DNA from: Bacillus sp. CH30_1T
GTDB lineage: Bacteria > Bacillota > Bacilli > Bacillales > Bacillaceae_B
Direction: 5' to 3'
DNA: 64,000 nucleotides
Assembly (NCBI RefSeq): GCF_008364765.1
Contig: NZ_VTUY01000007.1
Location: 1-64,000 of the forward strand
The first letter of the stretch is position 1; each line of letters starts with the position of its first letter. Positions 1 to 8,113 of this stretch are shown piece by piece. Position numbers and translations under genes: made by a program. The notes beneath the pieces are model-generated. The model was not told where the DNA came from and did not search any database. It saw nothing but the letters and a program-made list of their open reading frames with translations.

Positions 1-278
1 CAAAAAAAAGAGGCATTATCACAAGCATGTCCCGACGAGGAAACTGCTTTGATAATGCCGTCATCGAATCCTTCCACTCCTCTTTAAAGTCAGAAGAATT
101 CAGCCCTCTGGATCGAGGGAAACTAACCAACCATACAGTACGAAAGAAAATAGAATCGTACATGTATTATTATAATTATTGTCGTCCTTTTACAAAATTA
201 AACTGCCAGACTCCGGTAGAATTTAGAGTCAAGGCAGCTTAGGTGTTTTATTTAGTCTTATTTGACTGTGTCACTCCA
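1..278 (+). mobile_element. Right end of an IS3-family insertion sequence (truncated by window edge)
   Basis: The first 242 bases encode the C-terminus of an IS3-family transposase. After its stop codon the sequence runs to ...GTGTCACTCCA. Read inward from the outside this gives TGGAGTGACACAGTC, a plausible right inverted repeat with the 5'-TG of IS3-type ends. I therefore place the end near position 278. The left end is outside the window, so the repeat match and any target duplication cannot be checked. Confidence 0.5.
3..242 (+). CDS. IS3-family transposase OrfB, C-terminal part
   Basis: DDE-type integrase/transposase that cuts and joins the ends of its insertion sequence. Only the last 79 codons are visible, and the frame is open to the left edge, so the gene starts outside. 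The segment MSRRGNCFDNAVIESFHSSL is the hallmark of the IS150/IS3 OrfB C-terminus. The glutamate in NAVIESF is the third residue of the catalytic DDE triad. The tail (YYNYCRPFTKLNCQTPVEFR) is also typical. Whether the element is complete or active cannot be judged here. It points toward proA, whose stop codon lies 64 bases away in convergent orientation. Confidence 0.9.
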   Translation, partial: KKRGIITSMSRRGNCFDNAVIESFHSSLKSEEFSPLDRGKLTNHTVRKKIESYMYYYNYCRPFTKLNCQTPVEFRVKAA

Positions 279-306
279 AATTTCCTCAAGCGTTTTTTCA
301 TGTTTA

Positions 307-1569
307 TTATCGGGTTTGTCCAGTTCCATGCATCATATACTTAACAGTTGTTAATGCTTTGAGCCCCATTGGTCCTCTGGCATGAAGTTTCTGTGTAGAG
401 ATTCCAATTTCAGCACCAAATCCCAACGCTCCTCCATCAGTGAAACGAGTAGAAGCATTATGATAGAGAGCGGCAGCATCAACAAGCATCATGAATTTCT
501 TCGCTGTTTCTGTGTTTTCCGTGACAATGGCTTCGGAATGCTTTGTACCATATTGTTCGATGTGATCGACTGCTTCATCCAAAGAAGGTACAATCTTCAC
601 GGCAATATCCAGACTTAGATATTCATTTGCCCAATCTTCTTCTCCAGCAGGCTTCGCATCTTCAATCGCTTCGACAACTTTTTCATCTCCGTGAATGGAT
701 ACATTGTGCTCCTTAAGCTTTTCTACAAATGCACTCTTATTTTCTTTAAACCAGTCTTCATGCAGGATAACGGTTTCAGCTGCATTACATACTGCTGGAC
801 GGTCTGTTTTTGCATTGATGATGATGTTTAATGCTTTTTCCACTTGAGCTTCATTATCAACATAGATATGACAGTTTCCTACTCCAGTTTCAAGGACAGG
901 AACAGTTGCATTATTAACGACAGCATTGATTAATGCCCCTCCACCGCGCGGAATCAACACGTCAATATGCTCTTTCATCGTGAATAACTCACTTGTTGCT
1001 TCTCGATCGGTTGTATTAACGAATTGTACTGCATCTTTAGGAATATCCGTTTTCTCAAGTGCTTCATGCATGACGTCCACAATTGCTTTGTTCGAGGTAA
1101 TGGCATTTGAACCACCTTTTAGGACAATGGCATTACCGGATTTTAGTGCTAATCCGGTTGCATCAACCGTTACATTAGGACGTGCCTCATAAATCATTCC
1201 GATGACACCAAGTGGGACCGTTACCTTTTGAACTTGTAGTTGATTTTCAAGAGTCCAATCGGATACTACTTTTCCTGTGGGATCTTCCAGGTCAGCTACT
1301 TGACGGAGACCACTTGCGAAATCTTCAACACGTTCTTTAGAAAGTGATAAACGATCCATAAATGCAGCTTCGAAGCCCTTTTCTTTCCCTCTTTCAAGGT
1401 CTTTTTCATTTTGCTTTAGTATAGATTCGTAATTCGTCTCTAAATGATCGGCAAGGATGTGAAGGGCTCTATTTTTTTGATCGGTAGTCAGCATACTTAG
1501 TGTTTTAGAAGCTTTCTTTGCAAGCACCGCTTGTTTTTTTACACTAGTTTTTTCTATAGTTAAAGTCAT
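307..1569 (-). CDS. proA: Gamma-glutamyl phosphate reductase (proline biosynthesis)
   Basis: NADPH-dependent reduction of gamma-glutamyl phosphate to glutamate semialdehyde, step two of proline synthesis, in the cytoplasm. The 420-residue protein has the usual family length. It carries the aldehyde-dehydrogenase-fold cysteine in PAVCNAAE, and the family stretches VPLGVIGMIYEARPNVT and LIPRGGG. I chose the ATG at 1569 over a TTG three bases upstream because AGGAGG at 1576-1581 is six bases from the ATG. It is last in the proC-proB-proA order. I see no terminator after it, and an IS end lies about 30 bases past its stop, so the normal operon end may have been displaced. Identification is firm. 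Confidence 0.97.
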   Translation of the reverse strand: MTLTIEKTSVKKQAVLAKKASKTLSMLTTDQKNRALHILADHLETNYESILKQNEKDLERGKEKGFEAAFMDRLSLSKERVEDFASGLRQVADLEDPTGKVVSDWTLENQLQVQKVTVPLGVIGMIYEARPNVTVDATGLALKSGNAIVLKGGSNAITSNKAIVDVMHEALEKTDIPKDAVQFVNTTDREATSELFTMKEHIDVLIPRGGGALINAVVNNATVPVLETGVGNCHIYVDNEAQVEKALNIIINAKTDRPAVCNAAETVILHEDWFKENKSAFVEKLKEHNVSIHGDEKVVEAIEDAKPAGEEDWANEYLSLDIAVKIVPSLDEAVDHIEQYGTKHSEAIVTENTETAKKFMMLVDAAALYHNASTRFTDGGALGFGAEIGISTQKLHARGPMGLKALTTVKYMMHGTGQTR

Positions 1570-1641
1570 CAAATACCTCCTGGTTTTTTGAAAAGAATTC
1601 GAACGGATTTTGCAGGGGAAGAAGGAGACAAACTCCTTCTT

Positions 1642-2757
1642 TTATACTCCTACTGGAATGGGTAAATCTACATGACATACTAGTTGGTCAATCTCGACTG
1701 CGATTTGATCTGCTTTGATGTCTGTAGGTTTTTTTAGTTGTCCTGAACGGAAATTGACCATCCCCAAACCAATTTCTTCATTTCGATTATCAAGGATTCG
1801 CACGACTGCACCTTTATTAAATCGGCCTTTTACAGTATAAATATCATCAATTGTTAAACTTTCTTTTTGTTCCAGAATACGTTCTTTCGCATCTGAATCA
1901 ATGGTGATTTCACCTTCGGGACCTGAGTTGAACGCAATCCATTGCTTTTTGGAATCAAGGTTTACGGAATCTTCTGCAGATTCAAAGTACGTACCTTTTG
2001 CTGTATGTTGGACAGCATCGTAAATAACATTTGAGTTTCCTGATTTACCAAGAAACGCAGGAATTCCAGAAGCCATTGTGATTTTAAATGCATCTATTTT
2101 GGATCTCATTCCACCAGTTCCTACAGAACTTCCAGGCTCTCCTGCCATGTCTTCGATATCTTCAGTGATTTCCGTTACGCTTTCTAACAGCTCAGCATCT
2201 GGATTTTTACGTGGATCAGAATCATATAGTCCGTCAATGTCAGATAGAATGATGAGTTGATCAGCATCTACTAATGCCGCAACTTTGGCAGAAAGGGTAT
2301 CATTGTCTCCGAATTTCAATCGGTCAATCGTCACTGTATCATTTTCATTGACAATTGGGATGATCCCTCTTTCAAGCAGGACATTGATTGTATTTCTTGC
2401 ATTGTTGTATCGGTCTTCATCAGAAAAATCACTACGAGTGATCAGAATTTGAGAAGCCACATATCCGTTAGAAATTAACAGGTCAGAATACGCTTCAATC
2501 AATAGACCTTGACCAATAGCTGCTGCTGCCTGCTTCTCTGGAAGAGAGCTTGGACGTGTTAAGCATCCTAATTTACGATAACCGGCAGCAACTGCACCTG
2601 ATGAAACAAGCAATACTTCATGGCCATCATCCTTTAAACGGACGACTTCATCAACAAGACGTTCCAGTTTTCTACGACTCATTTCTCCATGCAGGCTTGT
2701 TAATGAACTACTTCCAATCTTGATTACGATACGTTTCTTCTGATTATTTTGGGACAT
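1642..2757 (-). CDS. proB: Glutamate 5-kinase with C-terminal PUA domain
   Basis: ATP-dependent phosphorylation of glutamate to gamma-glutamyl phosphate, the committed and usually proline-inhibited step of proline synthesis. The 371-residue protein has an amino-acid-kinase domain (about 1-260). It begins RIVIKIGSSSLT and contains LVSSGAVAAG and IVNENDTV. A PUA domain follows (about 280-365). The start is supported by AGGAG upstream in actaggagtgattgaATG. It lies 72 bases before proA in the same direction and is separated from proC by an intrinsic terminator. That hairpin could set a lower proBA level than proC. No T-box specifier or antiterminator could be recognised. Confidence 0.97.
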   Translation of the reverse strand: MSQNNQKKRIVIKIGSSSLTSLHGEMSRRKLERLVDEVVRLKDDGHEVLLVSSGAVAAGYRKLGCLTRPSSLPEKQAAAAIGQGLLIEAYSDLLISNGYVASQILITRSDFSDEDRYNNARNTINVLLERGIIPIVNENDTVTIDRLKFGDNDTLSAKVAALVDADQLIILSDIDGLYDSDPRKNPDAELLESVTEITEDIEDMAGEPGSSVGTGGMRSKIDAFKITMASGIPAFLGKSGNSNVIYDAVQHTAKGTYFESAEDSVNLDSKKQWIAFNSGPEGEITIDSDAKERILEQKESLTIDDIYTVKGRFNKGAVVRILDNRNEEIGLGMVNFRSGQLKKPTDIKADQIAVEIDQLVCHVDLPIPVGV

Positions 2758-2772
2758 TCAATCACTCCTAGT

Positions 2773-2817
2773 AAAAAGGTCCGTCCCTCGCCCCTCTTTA
2801 TGTGTGTAGGGACAGAC
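2773..2817 (-). terminator. Intrinsic terminator/attenuator between proC and proB
   Basis: On the minus strand GTCTGTCCCT pairs with AGGGACGGAC over 10 bp (one G-T wobble), followed by CTTTTT. It lies inside the proline cluster, so transcription from proC into proBA would be reduced or controlled. No competing antiterminator helix was found in the short spacer. Confidence 0.75.
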
Positions 2818-2875
2818 TTGTATTTCTTGTTTGGTTGGTATTAGTTATTTGGGGTGTTTACGTTTCGATGTTTGT

Positions 2876-3721
2876 TTAGCTAGTTACTAAATGTTTGGAC
2901 TGTAAGGATGAGCTTATTTCTTTCGATCGTTTTTCTGCTCCCTTGACAGCTTCTGAGATAGCCTTACCTCCGCCGAACTCTGCTAGTTTATCAAGTCCTG
3001 CAGCTGTAGTACCATTTGGGGATGTTACATTCTCTCTTAGTTGAGTTGGTGATTCTTCACGTTCAAGCATCATTTTGGCTGCACCGAAAATGGTTTGAGC
3101 TCCAATTTTACGAGCTAGTTCTGGTTCTAATCCGGCTTCGGCACCTGCCTTTTCAATGTGTTCCATTAAATAGTAAAAGTATGCCGGGCCACTGCCTGCA
3201 ATTCCGGTGAAAATGTCCATCTTACTTTCATCAATCACGAACACTTCACCAATGCTTGATAATAACTCTTCTGCAATTTCCATGTCTTCCCTTGAAGTAA
3301 AGCGACCTGCACTTATGGCTGTAGCAGATTCTTTCAACATACTTGACGTATTTGGCATGACTCGGATAACAGGCTGACCTGCAGGTAATTGCTCTTCCAT
3401 ATGAGAAGTAGTGATTCCTGCAAGCACCGACATAATCACTGTATCGTTTCTTACCAAGTGATTAATTGAATCTAATGCTTTATCAATATCTTTCGGCTTC
3501 ATAGCGAGAATAAGAATATCTATCTCATTATAGGGTAAATCATCTTTTGTGATAGCCGTTATATCGTATTTCGCTTTCATTCCCTGAAGTCTTCCTTGAT
3601 TGCTTCGATTAGAAACAATAATTTGTTCTGGTGGGATCTTTCCGCTTTGTACAGTACCTGAAATCATAGCTTCCGCCATGTTTCCTGCACCTAGAAAAGC
3701 TATCGTTTTATGTTTTAACAA
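2876..3721 (-). CDS. proC: Pyrroline-5-carboxylate reductase
   Basis: Reduces 1-pyrroline-5-carboxylate to proline with NAD(P)H, the last step of the pathway. The N-terminal Rossmann motif FLGAGNMAEAM and the C-terminal family signature (ENVTSPNGTTAAGL) are both present. I start it at a TTG at 3721, giving LKHKTIAFLGAGN and 281 residues. An AGGAG lies nine bases upstream, and homologues begin at this point. An upstream ATG at 3775 has no ribosome site and would add 18 unmatched residues. It is the first gene of proC-proB-proA. Confidence 0.95.
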   Translation of the reverse strand: MLKHKTIAFLGAGNMAEAMISGTVQSGKIPPEQIIVSNRSNQGRLQGMKAKYDITAITKDDLPYNEIDILILAMKPKDIDKALDSINHLVRNDTVIMSVLAGITTSHMEEQLPAGQPVIRVMPNTSSMLKESATAISAGRFTSREDMEIAEELLSSIGEVFVIDESKMDIFTGIAGSGPAYFYYLMEHIEKAGAEAGLEPELARKIGAQTIFGAAKMMLEREESPTQLRENVTSPNGTTAAGLDKLAEFGGGKAISEAVKGAEKRSKEISSSLQSKHLVTS

Positions 3722-4132
3722 TCGTATCCACTCCTGTTCTAATATTGTTTGTTGGGTTTTTAATCGTACATTCATTGTTTAAGTTTAGTATTAATTATGA
3801 AAGAATTGTTTGTTGTTAAATTTCCTGGTTAATGTGTATAAAAACCTTTGTTGTCGTGTGTTTGTTTACAACGTTTATAATCGTAACATGCTGGTATATG
3901 ATATCAAGGGCAATAAAGGAAGTAGTTAGGAATTAGCCGAAATACGAAGTGGAAGCGCTATCATTACCATTTATGTTAGTCAGATTCCTTCTAAAGGCTA
4001 TATATTGGCTCAGAGAGCGTATAATCAGAATTTTTACTTTTGCTTTACTGCTTGAATGAGCGTCGATTTTTCTAACACATACTGTCAGAGCAGTTCTTAT
4101 AGCTGTATTCATTCCTACTTCCCAATCGACAC
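3722..4132. other. Gene-free spacer upstream of proC
   Basis: About 410 A+T-rich bases. The proC promoter must lie here, but no hexamer pair was convincing. A 73-codon open frame at 3933-4154 starts inside the neighbouring terminator and has no ribosome site, so it is not annotated. No T-box or other riboswitch could be recognised. Confidence 0.5.
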
Positions 4133-4172
4133 AAAAAATAAGCCCGTTAAGCATTTTCCAGCTTCACGGGCT
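4133..4172 (-). terminator. Intrinsic terminator of the LCP gene
   Basis: On the minus strand AGCCCGT and ACGGGCT form the outer stem, with further pairing of GAAGC and GCTT inside. The run TATTTTTTG follows. It starts nine bases past the stop of the LytR-CpsA-Psr gene. Confidence 0.85.
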
Positions 4173-4180
4173 AAATAAAT

Positions 4181-5134
4181 TCATTCAGTTGTAGCTTCGT
4201 CTGAGCTCTTTCCATTCAGGAAATCTTTCAGAGCTTGTATATTTTCTTCAAAATTAATATCAAGTACAGATCCTACACCGCTATAGCTGCCAAAACCATA
4301 CGATCCTTCAACTGGAATGGTGAGCTTTTCCATATCACTGCTGTTACTCAACAGGATATCTTTAGCGATGGAAATTTGATCAAGCTTACTCATATTTGTC
4401 TGGATATAGGGTTGAATGGATCCCGCCATTTTAGGAAGCTTTGTAACTCCACCTATTGAGAGGACCTCATCTTTAAGAGCGTTTATGACTTTTTGTTGTC
4501 TTTCAACCCTTCCAAAGTCTCCCTCTGCATCAGCACGGAACCTTGCATACCCCAATAATTCTTTCCCATTTAAGTTTTGAACACCAGGCTGAAGGGAAAC
4601 ACCAATGTTTTCCGACATCGCCTTTTCCACTTCCATTTCAATTCCATCCGGTGCCAGTATATCAACGGATTGTTCAAATCCTTTGAAGTCGACTACCATG
4701 AAATATTGAATATCAAGATCAAAGTTGTGTTTGATGGTCTTTCTGAGCAATTCTGGTCCACCTAAATAAAATGCTGTATTCAGCTTGTAGTTTTTGTATC
4801 CAGGTATTTCTACATATATATCCCTCATAAAGGAAACGAGTCTGGTTTCATTTGTTTTGGGATTGATCTGTGCGAGCATCATCGTATCGGTTCTGGATTT
4901 CTCCTCGCCTCTGCTGTCGACTCCCAATAGAAGTACGTTGACCATACCGTTTTTATCTTTCACACCATTGAAACTATAATCTTCTTGAAGCTTATCGTCG
5001 CCAGCCATTTTGTATCCACTATAAAATTGAAAAGCTGCATAACCGAGTAAACTAAATATAATTAATAATAATACCAATATCACTTTTCTTCCGCGTTTTT
5101 TCTTTTTAGACTTGCGGTCTAATCGTGAATCCAT
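4181..5134 (-). CDS. LytR-CpsA-Psr (LCP) family cell-wall glycopolymer transferase
   Basis: LCP proteins sit in the cytoplasmic membrane and transfer lipid-linked teichoic acid or other anionic polymers to peptidoglycan. The 317-residue protein has a lysine/arginine-rich cytoplasmic N-terminus, one membrane segment (about residues 19-40, VILVLLLIIFSLLGYAAF) and the extracellular LCP domain. It carries LLLGVDSR, TDTMMLAQINP, SFMRDIYV and YARFRADAEGDFGRVERQQ, with the conserved arginines and aspartates. ATG at 5134 was chosen for the preceding AGGTGA. The ATG nine codons upstream has no ribosome site. It is a single gene with its own promoter and terminator. Which LCP paralogue it is cannot be decided. 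Confidence 0.92.
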   Translation of the reverse strand: MDSRLDRKSKKKKRGRKVILVLLLIIFSLLGYAAFQFYSGYKMAGDDKLQEDYSFNGVKDKNGMVNVLLLGVDSRGEEKSRTDTMMLAQINPKTNETRLVSFMRDIYVEIPGYKNYKLNTAFYLGGPELLRKTIKHNFDLDIQYFMVVDFKGFEQSVDILAPDGIEMEVEKAMSENIGVSLQPGVQNLNGKELLGYARFRADAEGDFGRVERQQKVINALKDEVLSIGGVTKLPKMAGSIQPYIQTNMSKLDQISIAKDILLSNSSDMEKLTIPVEGSYGFGSYSGVGSVLDINFEENIQALKDFLNGKSSDEATTE

Positions 5135-5183
5135 TTCTTCACCTACTTTTATGACATTCATGAATTACTGATGATAGTAAGAA

Positions 5184-5212
5184 ATAGTACTCTATTCGAA
5201 TGAAATTGACAA
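5184..5212 (-). promoter_or_regulatory. Sigma-A promoter of the LCP gene
   Basis: Minus strand: TTGTCA (5212-5207), a 17-bp spacer, TACTAT (5189-5184). It is 50 bases upstream of the LCP start and correctly oriented. Confidence 0.6.
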
Positions 5213-5304
5213 TCGAAGAATCTTGGATAAACTAACACATTTCTCCATACTATTTGAAAGTTTATTTTATCACAAATATCCATAAAAGTATTTATTTGTT
5301 CCTA

Positions 5305-6021
5305 TCACTGTAAATGAAGTGAATGGAAGAAACCGTTCGTAAGGTCTTTTACATCAAGCTCCTCTGCTTTTCTGTAAGAAATGATGAATGAAGTAGAAGG
5401 CCCGCTGGATTTGTCCAAGTCTTGGATTGAAGTGACATCCTCTCTTCTTAAAGGCTTCCCTAATAAGAGAGAAAGTTCATAAAAAACGCCTTTAGAGCCG
5501 ACTGGCATTATATCGATGATAGATGAGTGATGAACACAATTCATAAAAAGAGATAGTGGAGCAATGAATGTGTGTTGTTCTATCACCTCATTCCCTACCA
5601 GTGGGGTTCCGATAAGCGCATAAGCAAGATTCGAACAAGAGGTTATGGGTCTTTTCTTGTTTCTCATGCCAATACACGTAACTCCAAGGGCCGATTGATT
5701 AAGACCGATATTCGATTCAGTACTCCCCGTAATTGGAATGCCTTCCTGATTCATTTCACTTAAACCTTTCTTCACACCACTGCAATACTGATCCCATACA
5801 GCTTCACTTGTAAAGTTCAGTAATTGAATAGCTTTGAGCCTTGCTCCCACTGCCAAACATTCCATCGCTGCTACACGGAAACAGTAATACCCCACTGTCT
5901 CTGGATCGGCCAGGACTACATCTCCTTCTTTATTTCCAATCCCTCCGCTGCAATCAGTAGCCAGAATCAACTCTTCTTCATCTGAAATTGAAATGGATAT
6001 AACATCTCGAGGCTTGATCAT
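5305..6021 (-). CDS. cblS: Alpha-ribazole kinase, CblS-like (AIR-synthase-related fold)
   Basis: Last gene of the cobalamin operon. Its 238 residues resemble the PurM/ThiL (AIR synthase) superfamily, seen in LATDCSGGIGNKEGD near the N-terminus and in STESNIG. In Listeria and Geobacillus, CblS phosphorylates alpha-ribazole to its 5'-phosphate. CblT imports the nucleoside, which bypasses CobT. The assignment rests on fold signature, a 4-bp overlap with a CblT-like membrane protein, and the surrounding cob genes. ATG at 6021 is directly preceded by the end of cblT. No strong terminator was found after it. Kinase activity is inferred, not shown. Confidence 0.8.
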   Translation of the reverse strand: MIKPRDVISISISDEEELILATDCSGGIGNKEGDVVLADPETVGYYCFRVAAMECLAVGARLKAIQLLNFTSEAVWDQYCSGVKKGLSEMNQEGIPITGSTESNIGLNQSALGVTCIGMRNKKRPITSCSNLAYALIGTPLVGNEVIEQHTFIAPLSLFMNCVHHSSIIDIMPVGSKGVFYELSLLLGKPLRREDVTSIQDLDKSSGPSTSFIISYRKAEELDVKDLTNGFFHSLHLQ

Positions 6022-6503
6022 GCGTTTTCCCCCCTTTTCACTCTTGACTTAAGAGGAGGATACAAGAAGTGGGCAATCGTTAAATTGATGAAACTCGCTA
6101 TTAGTAAGGAAGGTAGAATGGCATAGTAAAATGAAGAACTAAGGATAAATATAAATGGAATTCCCGCGAGTAGACCGTTTCCTATAAAAAAAAGGATGGC
6201 TGCAAGTACCCTTTTCCCATTCGAAAACACATATCCAAATAACCATACAAAGAAGGCCATTTCAGCAGCAATGAGCAAGTGAAAAGGGCCAAGAGGGAAG
6301 CCTGAGTACATGCTTGAAAGCAAGTGACCCCCACCTGCAACGATCGCCCCCCATCTCCCATTGTAAAGGGATGCAATTAATAGTGCAGGCATACTATCCA
6401 ATGCAACCGTACCTATTACGGCAGGTATCTTCACCATTCCACCGATCGCAGAAAAACCCATAAACAATGAAAGTAGCAAAAGAGTCCTAAGATTACTTTT
6501 CAT
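6018..6503 (-). CDS. cblT: Alpha-ribazole transporter, CblT-like (ECF S-component type)
   Basis: Small integral membrane protein of 161 residues with about five hydrophobic segments. It looks like an energy-coupling-factor substrate-binding component, seen in LFMGFSAIGGMVKIPAV and GRWGAIVAGGGHLLSS. In Listeria, CblT takes up alpha-ribazole for CblS, and here the two genes overlap by 4 bp in the same order. I chose ATG at 6503 (MKSNLRTLLLL), overlapping the end of the adenosyltransferase gene by 11 bp. Upstream in-frame starts lie deep inside that gene. The ribosome site is weak, so translational coupling is likely. No ECF A/T subunits are encoded nearby. Confidence 0.78.
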   Translation of the reverse strand: MKSNLRTLLLLSLFMGFSAIGGMVKIPAVIGTVALDSMPALLIASLYNGRWGAIVAGGGHLLSSMYSGFPLGPFHLLIAAEMAFFVWLFGYVFSNGKRVLAAILFFIGNGLLAGIPFIFILSSSFYYAILPSLLIASFINLTIAHFLYPPLKSRVKRGENA

Positions 6504-7080
6504 TTTTCTGAACTTTACTGTTTGAAAATACGTTTGCGCTGCGAATATATTCGACATCTTTAACATTACAACGATAATTGATCACACGGGCCAATGCGAA
6601 AAAGTAATCGGATAATCGATTGATATACTGCAATGTCACAACTGGAAAGTCCTCTTCCGCTTTTGAAAGCGAAACCATGATTCTCTCTGCTCTTCTTGTA
6701 ACCGTTCTAGCTAAGTGGATACTTGATGAGGCTTTCACGCCACCTGGTAAAATGAACTTCTCAAGTGGAGGCGCTTCCTTCGTAAACCTATCAATCTTAA
6801 CCTCCAACGCCTGGACGGATTGGGGCTGAAGCTTGATTTTTCTAAGCTTAGAAACGTTGGATAGGTCACCGCCACAATCAAATAGTTCATGCTGAATCGT
6901 CTCAAGATCCTGTAATATATCCTGAAAACGCTCGACATCCAGTTCTGAAATGGCTTGTCCAACAAAAGAATTCACTTCATCCAATGTTCCATACGCTTCG
7001 ACACGAATATCATCTTTATCTACTCTTCCACCGATTAAGCTCGTTTGACCTTTATCACCAGTTCTTGTGTAAAGCTGCAT
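6493..7080 (-). CDS. pduO: ATP:cob(I)alamin adenosyltransferase, PduO type
   Basis: Transfers the adenosyl group of ATP to reduced corrinoid, making adenosylcobalamin or adenosylcobinamide, in the cytoplasm. The 195-residue protein has the PduO-family N-terminal ATP-binding stretch YTRTGDKGQTSLIGG. The family signature near residue 125, LARTVTRRAER, is also present, as is LNRLSDYFF-like INRLSDYFFALAR. ATG at 7080 follows GGAGAGGGTAAGT. An upstream in-frame start has no ribosome site. It sits between the second cobU-like gene and cblT. The Bacillus homologue is called YvqK. Confidence 0.93.
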   Translation of the reverse strand: MQLYTRTGDKGQTSLIGGRVDKDDIRVEAYGTLDEVNSFVGQAISELDVERFQDILQDLETIQHELFDCGGDLSNVSKLRKIKLQPQSVQALEVKIDRFTKEAPPLEKFILPGGVKASSSIHLARTVTRRAERIMVSLSKAEEDFPVVTLQYINRLSDYFFALARVINYRCNVKDVEYIRSANVFSNSKVQKNEK

Positions 7081-7094
7081 ACTTACCCTCTCCT

Positions 7095-7532
7095 TTATCC
7101 TTTTAACGATGTAGCAAGGCCGTACCAAACCAGCCATACTTCCTTAGACATTTTCGCCAGATCTTGATAAACCCATCCTGTCAAATCCCGCCATTCCCTG
7201 GACAGCTTTTCCATTGGGACAATTCCTTTCCCGACCTCTGAACCTATCCAGATCACTCTGCGATCAGGGTCTTCTTCTTCCCACTGTTTTAAGGTTTGCA
7301 TCAAAATTGTAAAAGACTTTCGGACTTCGGAATCATTATTTAAAATGGTTGATCGAATGCCATACTCAAGTCCCTCTATTACGATGACAGGGTTTGAAAA
7401 GTTGATATCATCCAAATGAATCCTTTTTCCACTAAATAATGGAATCCAGGTTGTATCAGTTTCTTTAAGATTAAAATGGGTTTTCACCCATATGCTTTTC
7501 CCATTAAAGGAACCTCCCGTAACGAAGTACAT
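7095..7532 (-). CDS. CobU-like protein lacking the guanylyl-acceptor histidine
   Basis: A 145-residue P-loop protein similar to adenosylcobinamide kinase/guanylyltransferase but shorter than the CobU at 8849. It has a variant Walker A, GGSFNGKS (residues 6-13), instead of GGxRSGKS. The CobU-like C-terminal pattern GSEVGKGIVP ... LTGWVYQDLAK is present. The RxxxHxxxR stretch that carries the GMP-accepting histidine in CobU is absent. ATG at 7532 follows GGAGG with an 8-base spacer and overlaps cobC by 49 bp. It may be a kinase-only or regulatory paralogue. Its role is unknown. Confidence 0.72.
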   Translation of the reverse strand: MYFVTGGSFNGKSIWVKTHFNLKETDTTWIPLFSGKRIHLDDINFSNPVIVIEGLEYGIRSTILNNDSEVRKSFTILMQTLKQWEEEDPDRRVIWIGSEVGKGIVPMEKLSREWRDLTGWVYQDLAKMSKEVWLVWYGLATSLKG

Positions 7533-8113
7533 GTTTGATTCCTCCAATCATTTTCTGTCTTCCATACCATTTCATACCCTTCTCCATGGTTGACCTTCCA
7601 TTCCCAAAACGTTCTGTGAACATTTCTAGGAGATAAAGAAGTTAATAGATGTCGAATGACTCCACCATGAGTAACAACGGCGTACCGCTTCCCATTGTGC
7701 TCTTCTATCTGAGCTACGATCTGTGCCCAGGCTAAATCGACTCGTTTTCCAAATTCATCTATCCCTTCCCCATTTGGTGGAGAAATGGATGGGTCCAATA
7801 ACCATTCTTGATAAACATCGTCATACTTTAAGCTTTCGTAGGTTAAACCTTCCCAGCCTCCAAAGTGTATCTCTCTTAAAAGGGATGAAGAGATTAATGG
7901 AGCATGAGGAAACAGTAAGTGAGCTGTTTCTAAACAGCGATTAAGATCACTCGAAAAGCATCGTTCATACTCTTCAAAAAAAGTATTTCGCCTCTTTAGT
8001 AATTCGATTCCATTTCGAGATAAACTGGAATTGGTCCAGCCGAGGTATTTCCCCTTCTCATTTTCCTCTGTTAAACCATGGCGAATGCATGCAATAACCA
8101 TATAGTCATCCAT
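7484..8113 (-). CDS. cobC: Alpha-ribazole-phosphate phosphatase, CobC-like (histidine phosphatase)
   Basis: Histidine-phosphatase-superfamily protein of 209 residues. The phosphohistidine motif CIRHG is near residue 12, followed by FSSDLNRCLETA and VTHGGVIRHLL with the second catalytic histidine. In cobalamin assembly this enzyme dephosphorylates alpha-ribazole-5'-phosphate or adenosylcobalamin phosphate. The operon position next to cobS supports that over a general phosphoglycerate mutase role. I use ATG at 8113 because GGAG is eight bases upstream. A GTG two codons earlier is possible. It overlaps cobS by 43 bp and the CobU-like gene by 49 bp. Confidence 0.85.
   Translation of the reverse strand: MDDYMVIACIRHGLTEENEKGKYLGWTNSSLSRNGIELLKRRNTFFEEYERCFSSDLNRCLETAHLLFPHAPLISSSLLREIHFGGWEGLTYESLKYDDVYQEWLLDPSISPPNGEGIDEFGKRVDLAWAQIVAQIEEHNGKRYAVVTHGGVIRHLLTSLSPRNVHRTFWEWKVNHGEGYEMVWKTENDWRNQTCTSLREVPLMGKAYG

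Noticed and set aside
382-1192. Plus-strand frames within proA
   Set aside because: They are antisense shadows of a well-supported gene, with no own signals.
3933-4154. 73-codon frame on the minus strand after the LCP gene
   Set aside because: It starts inside the LCP terminator, has no ribosome site and low-complexity content without any family pattern.
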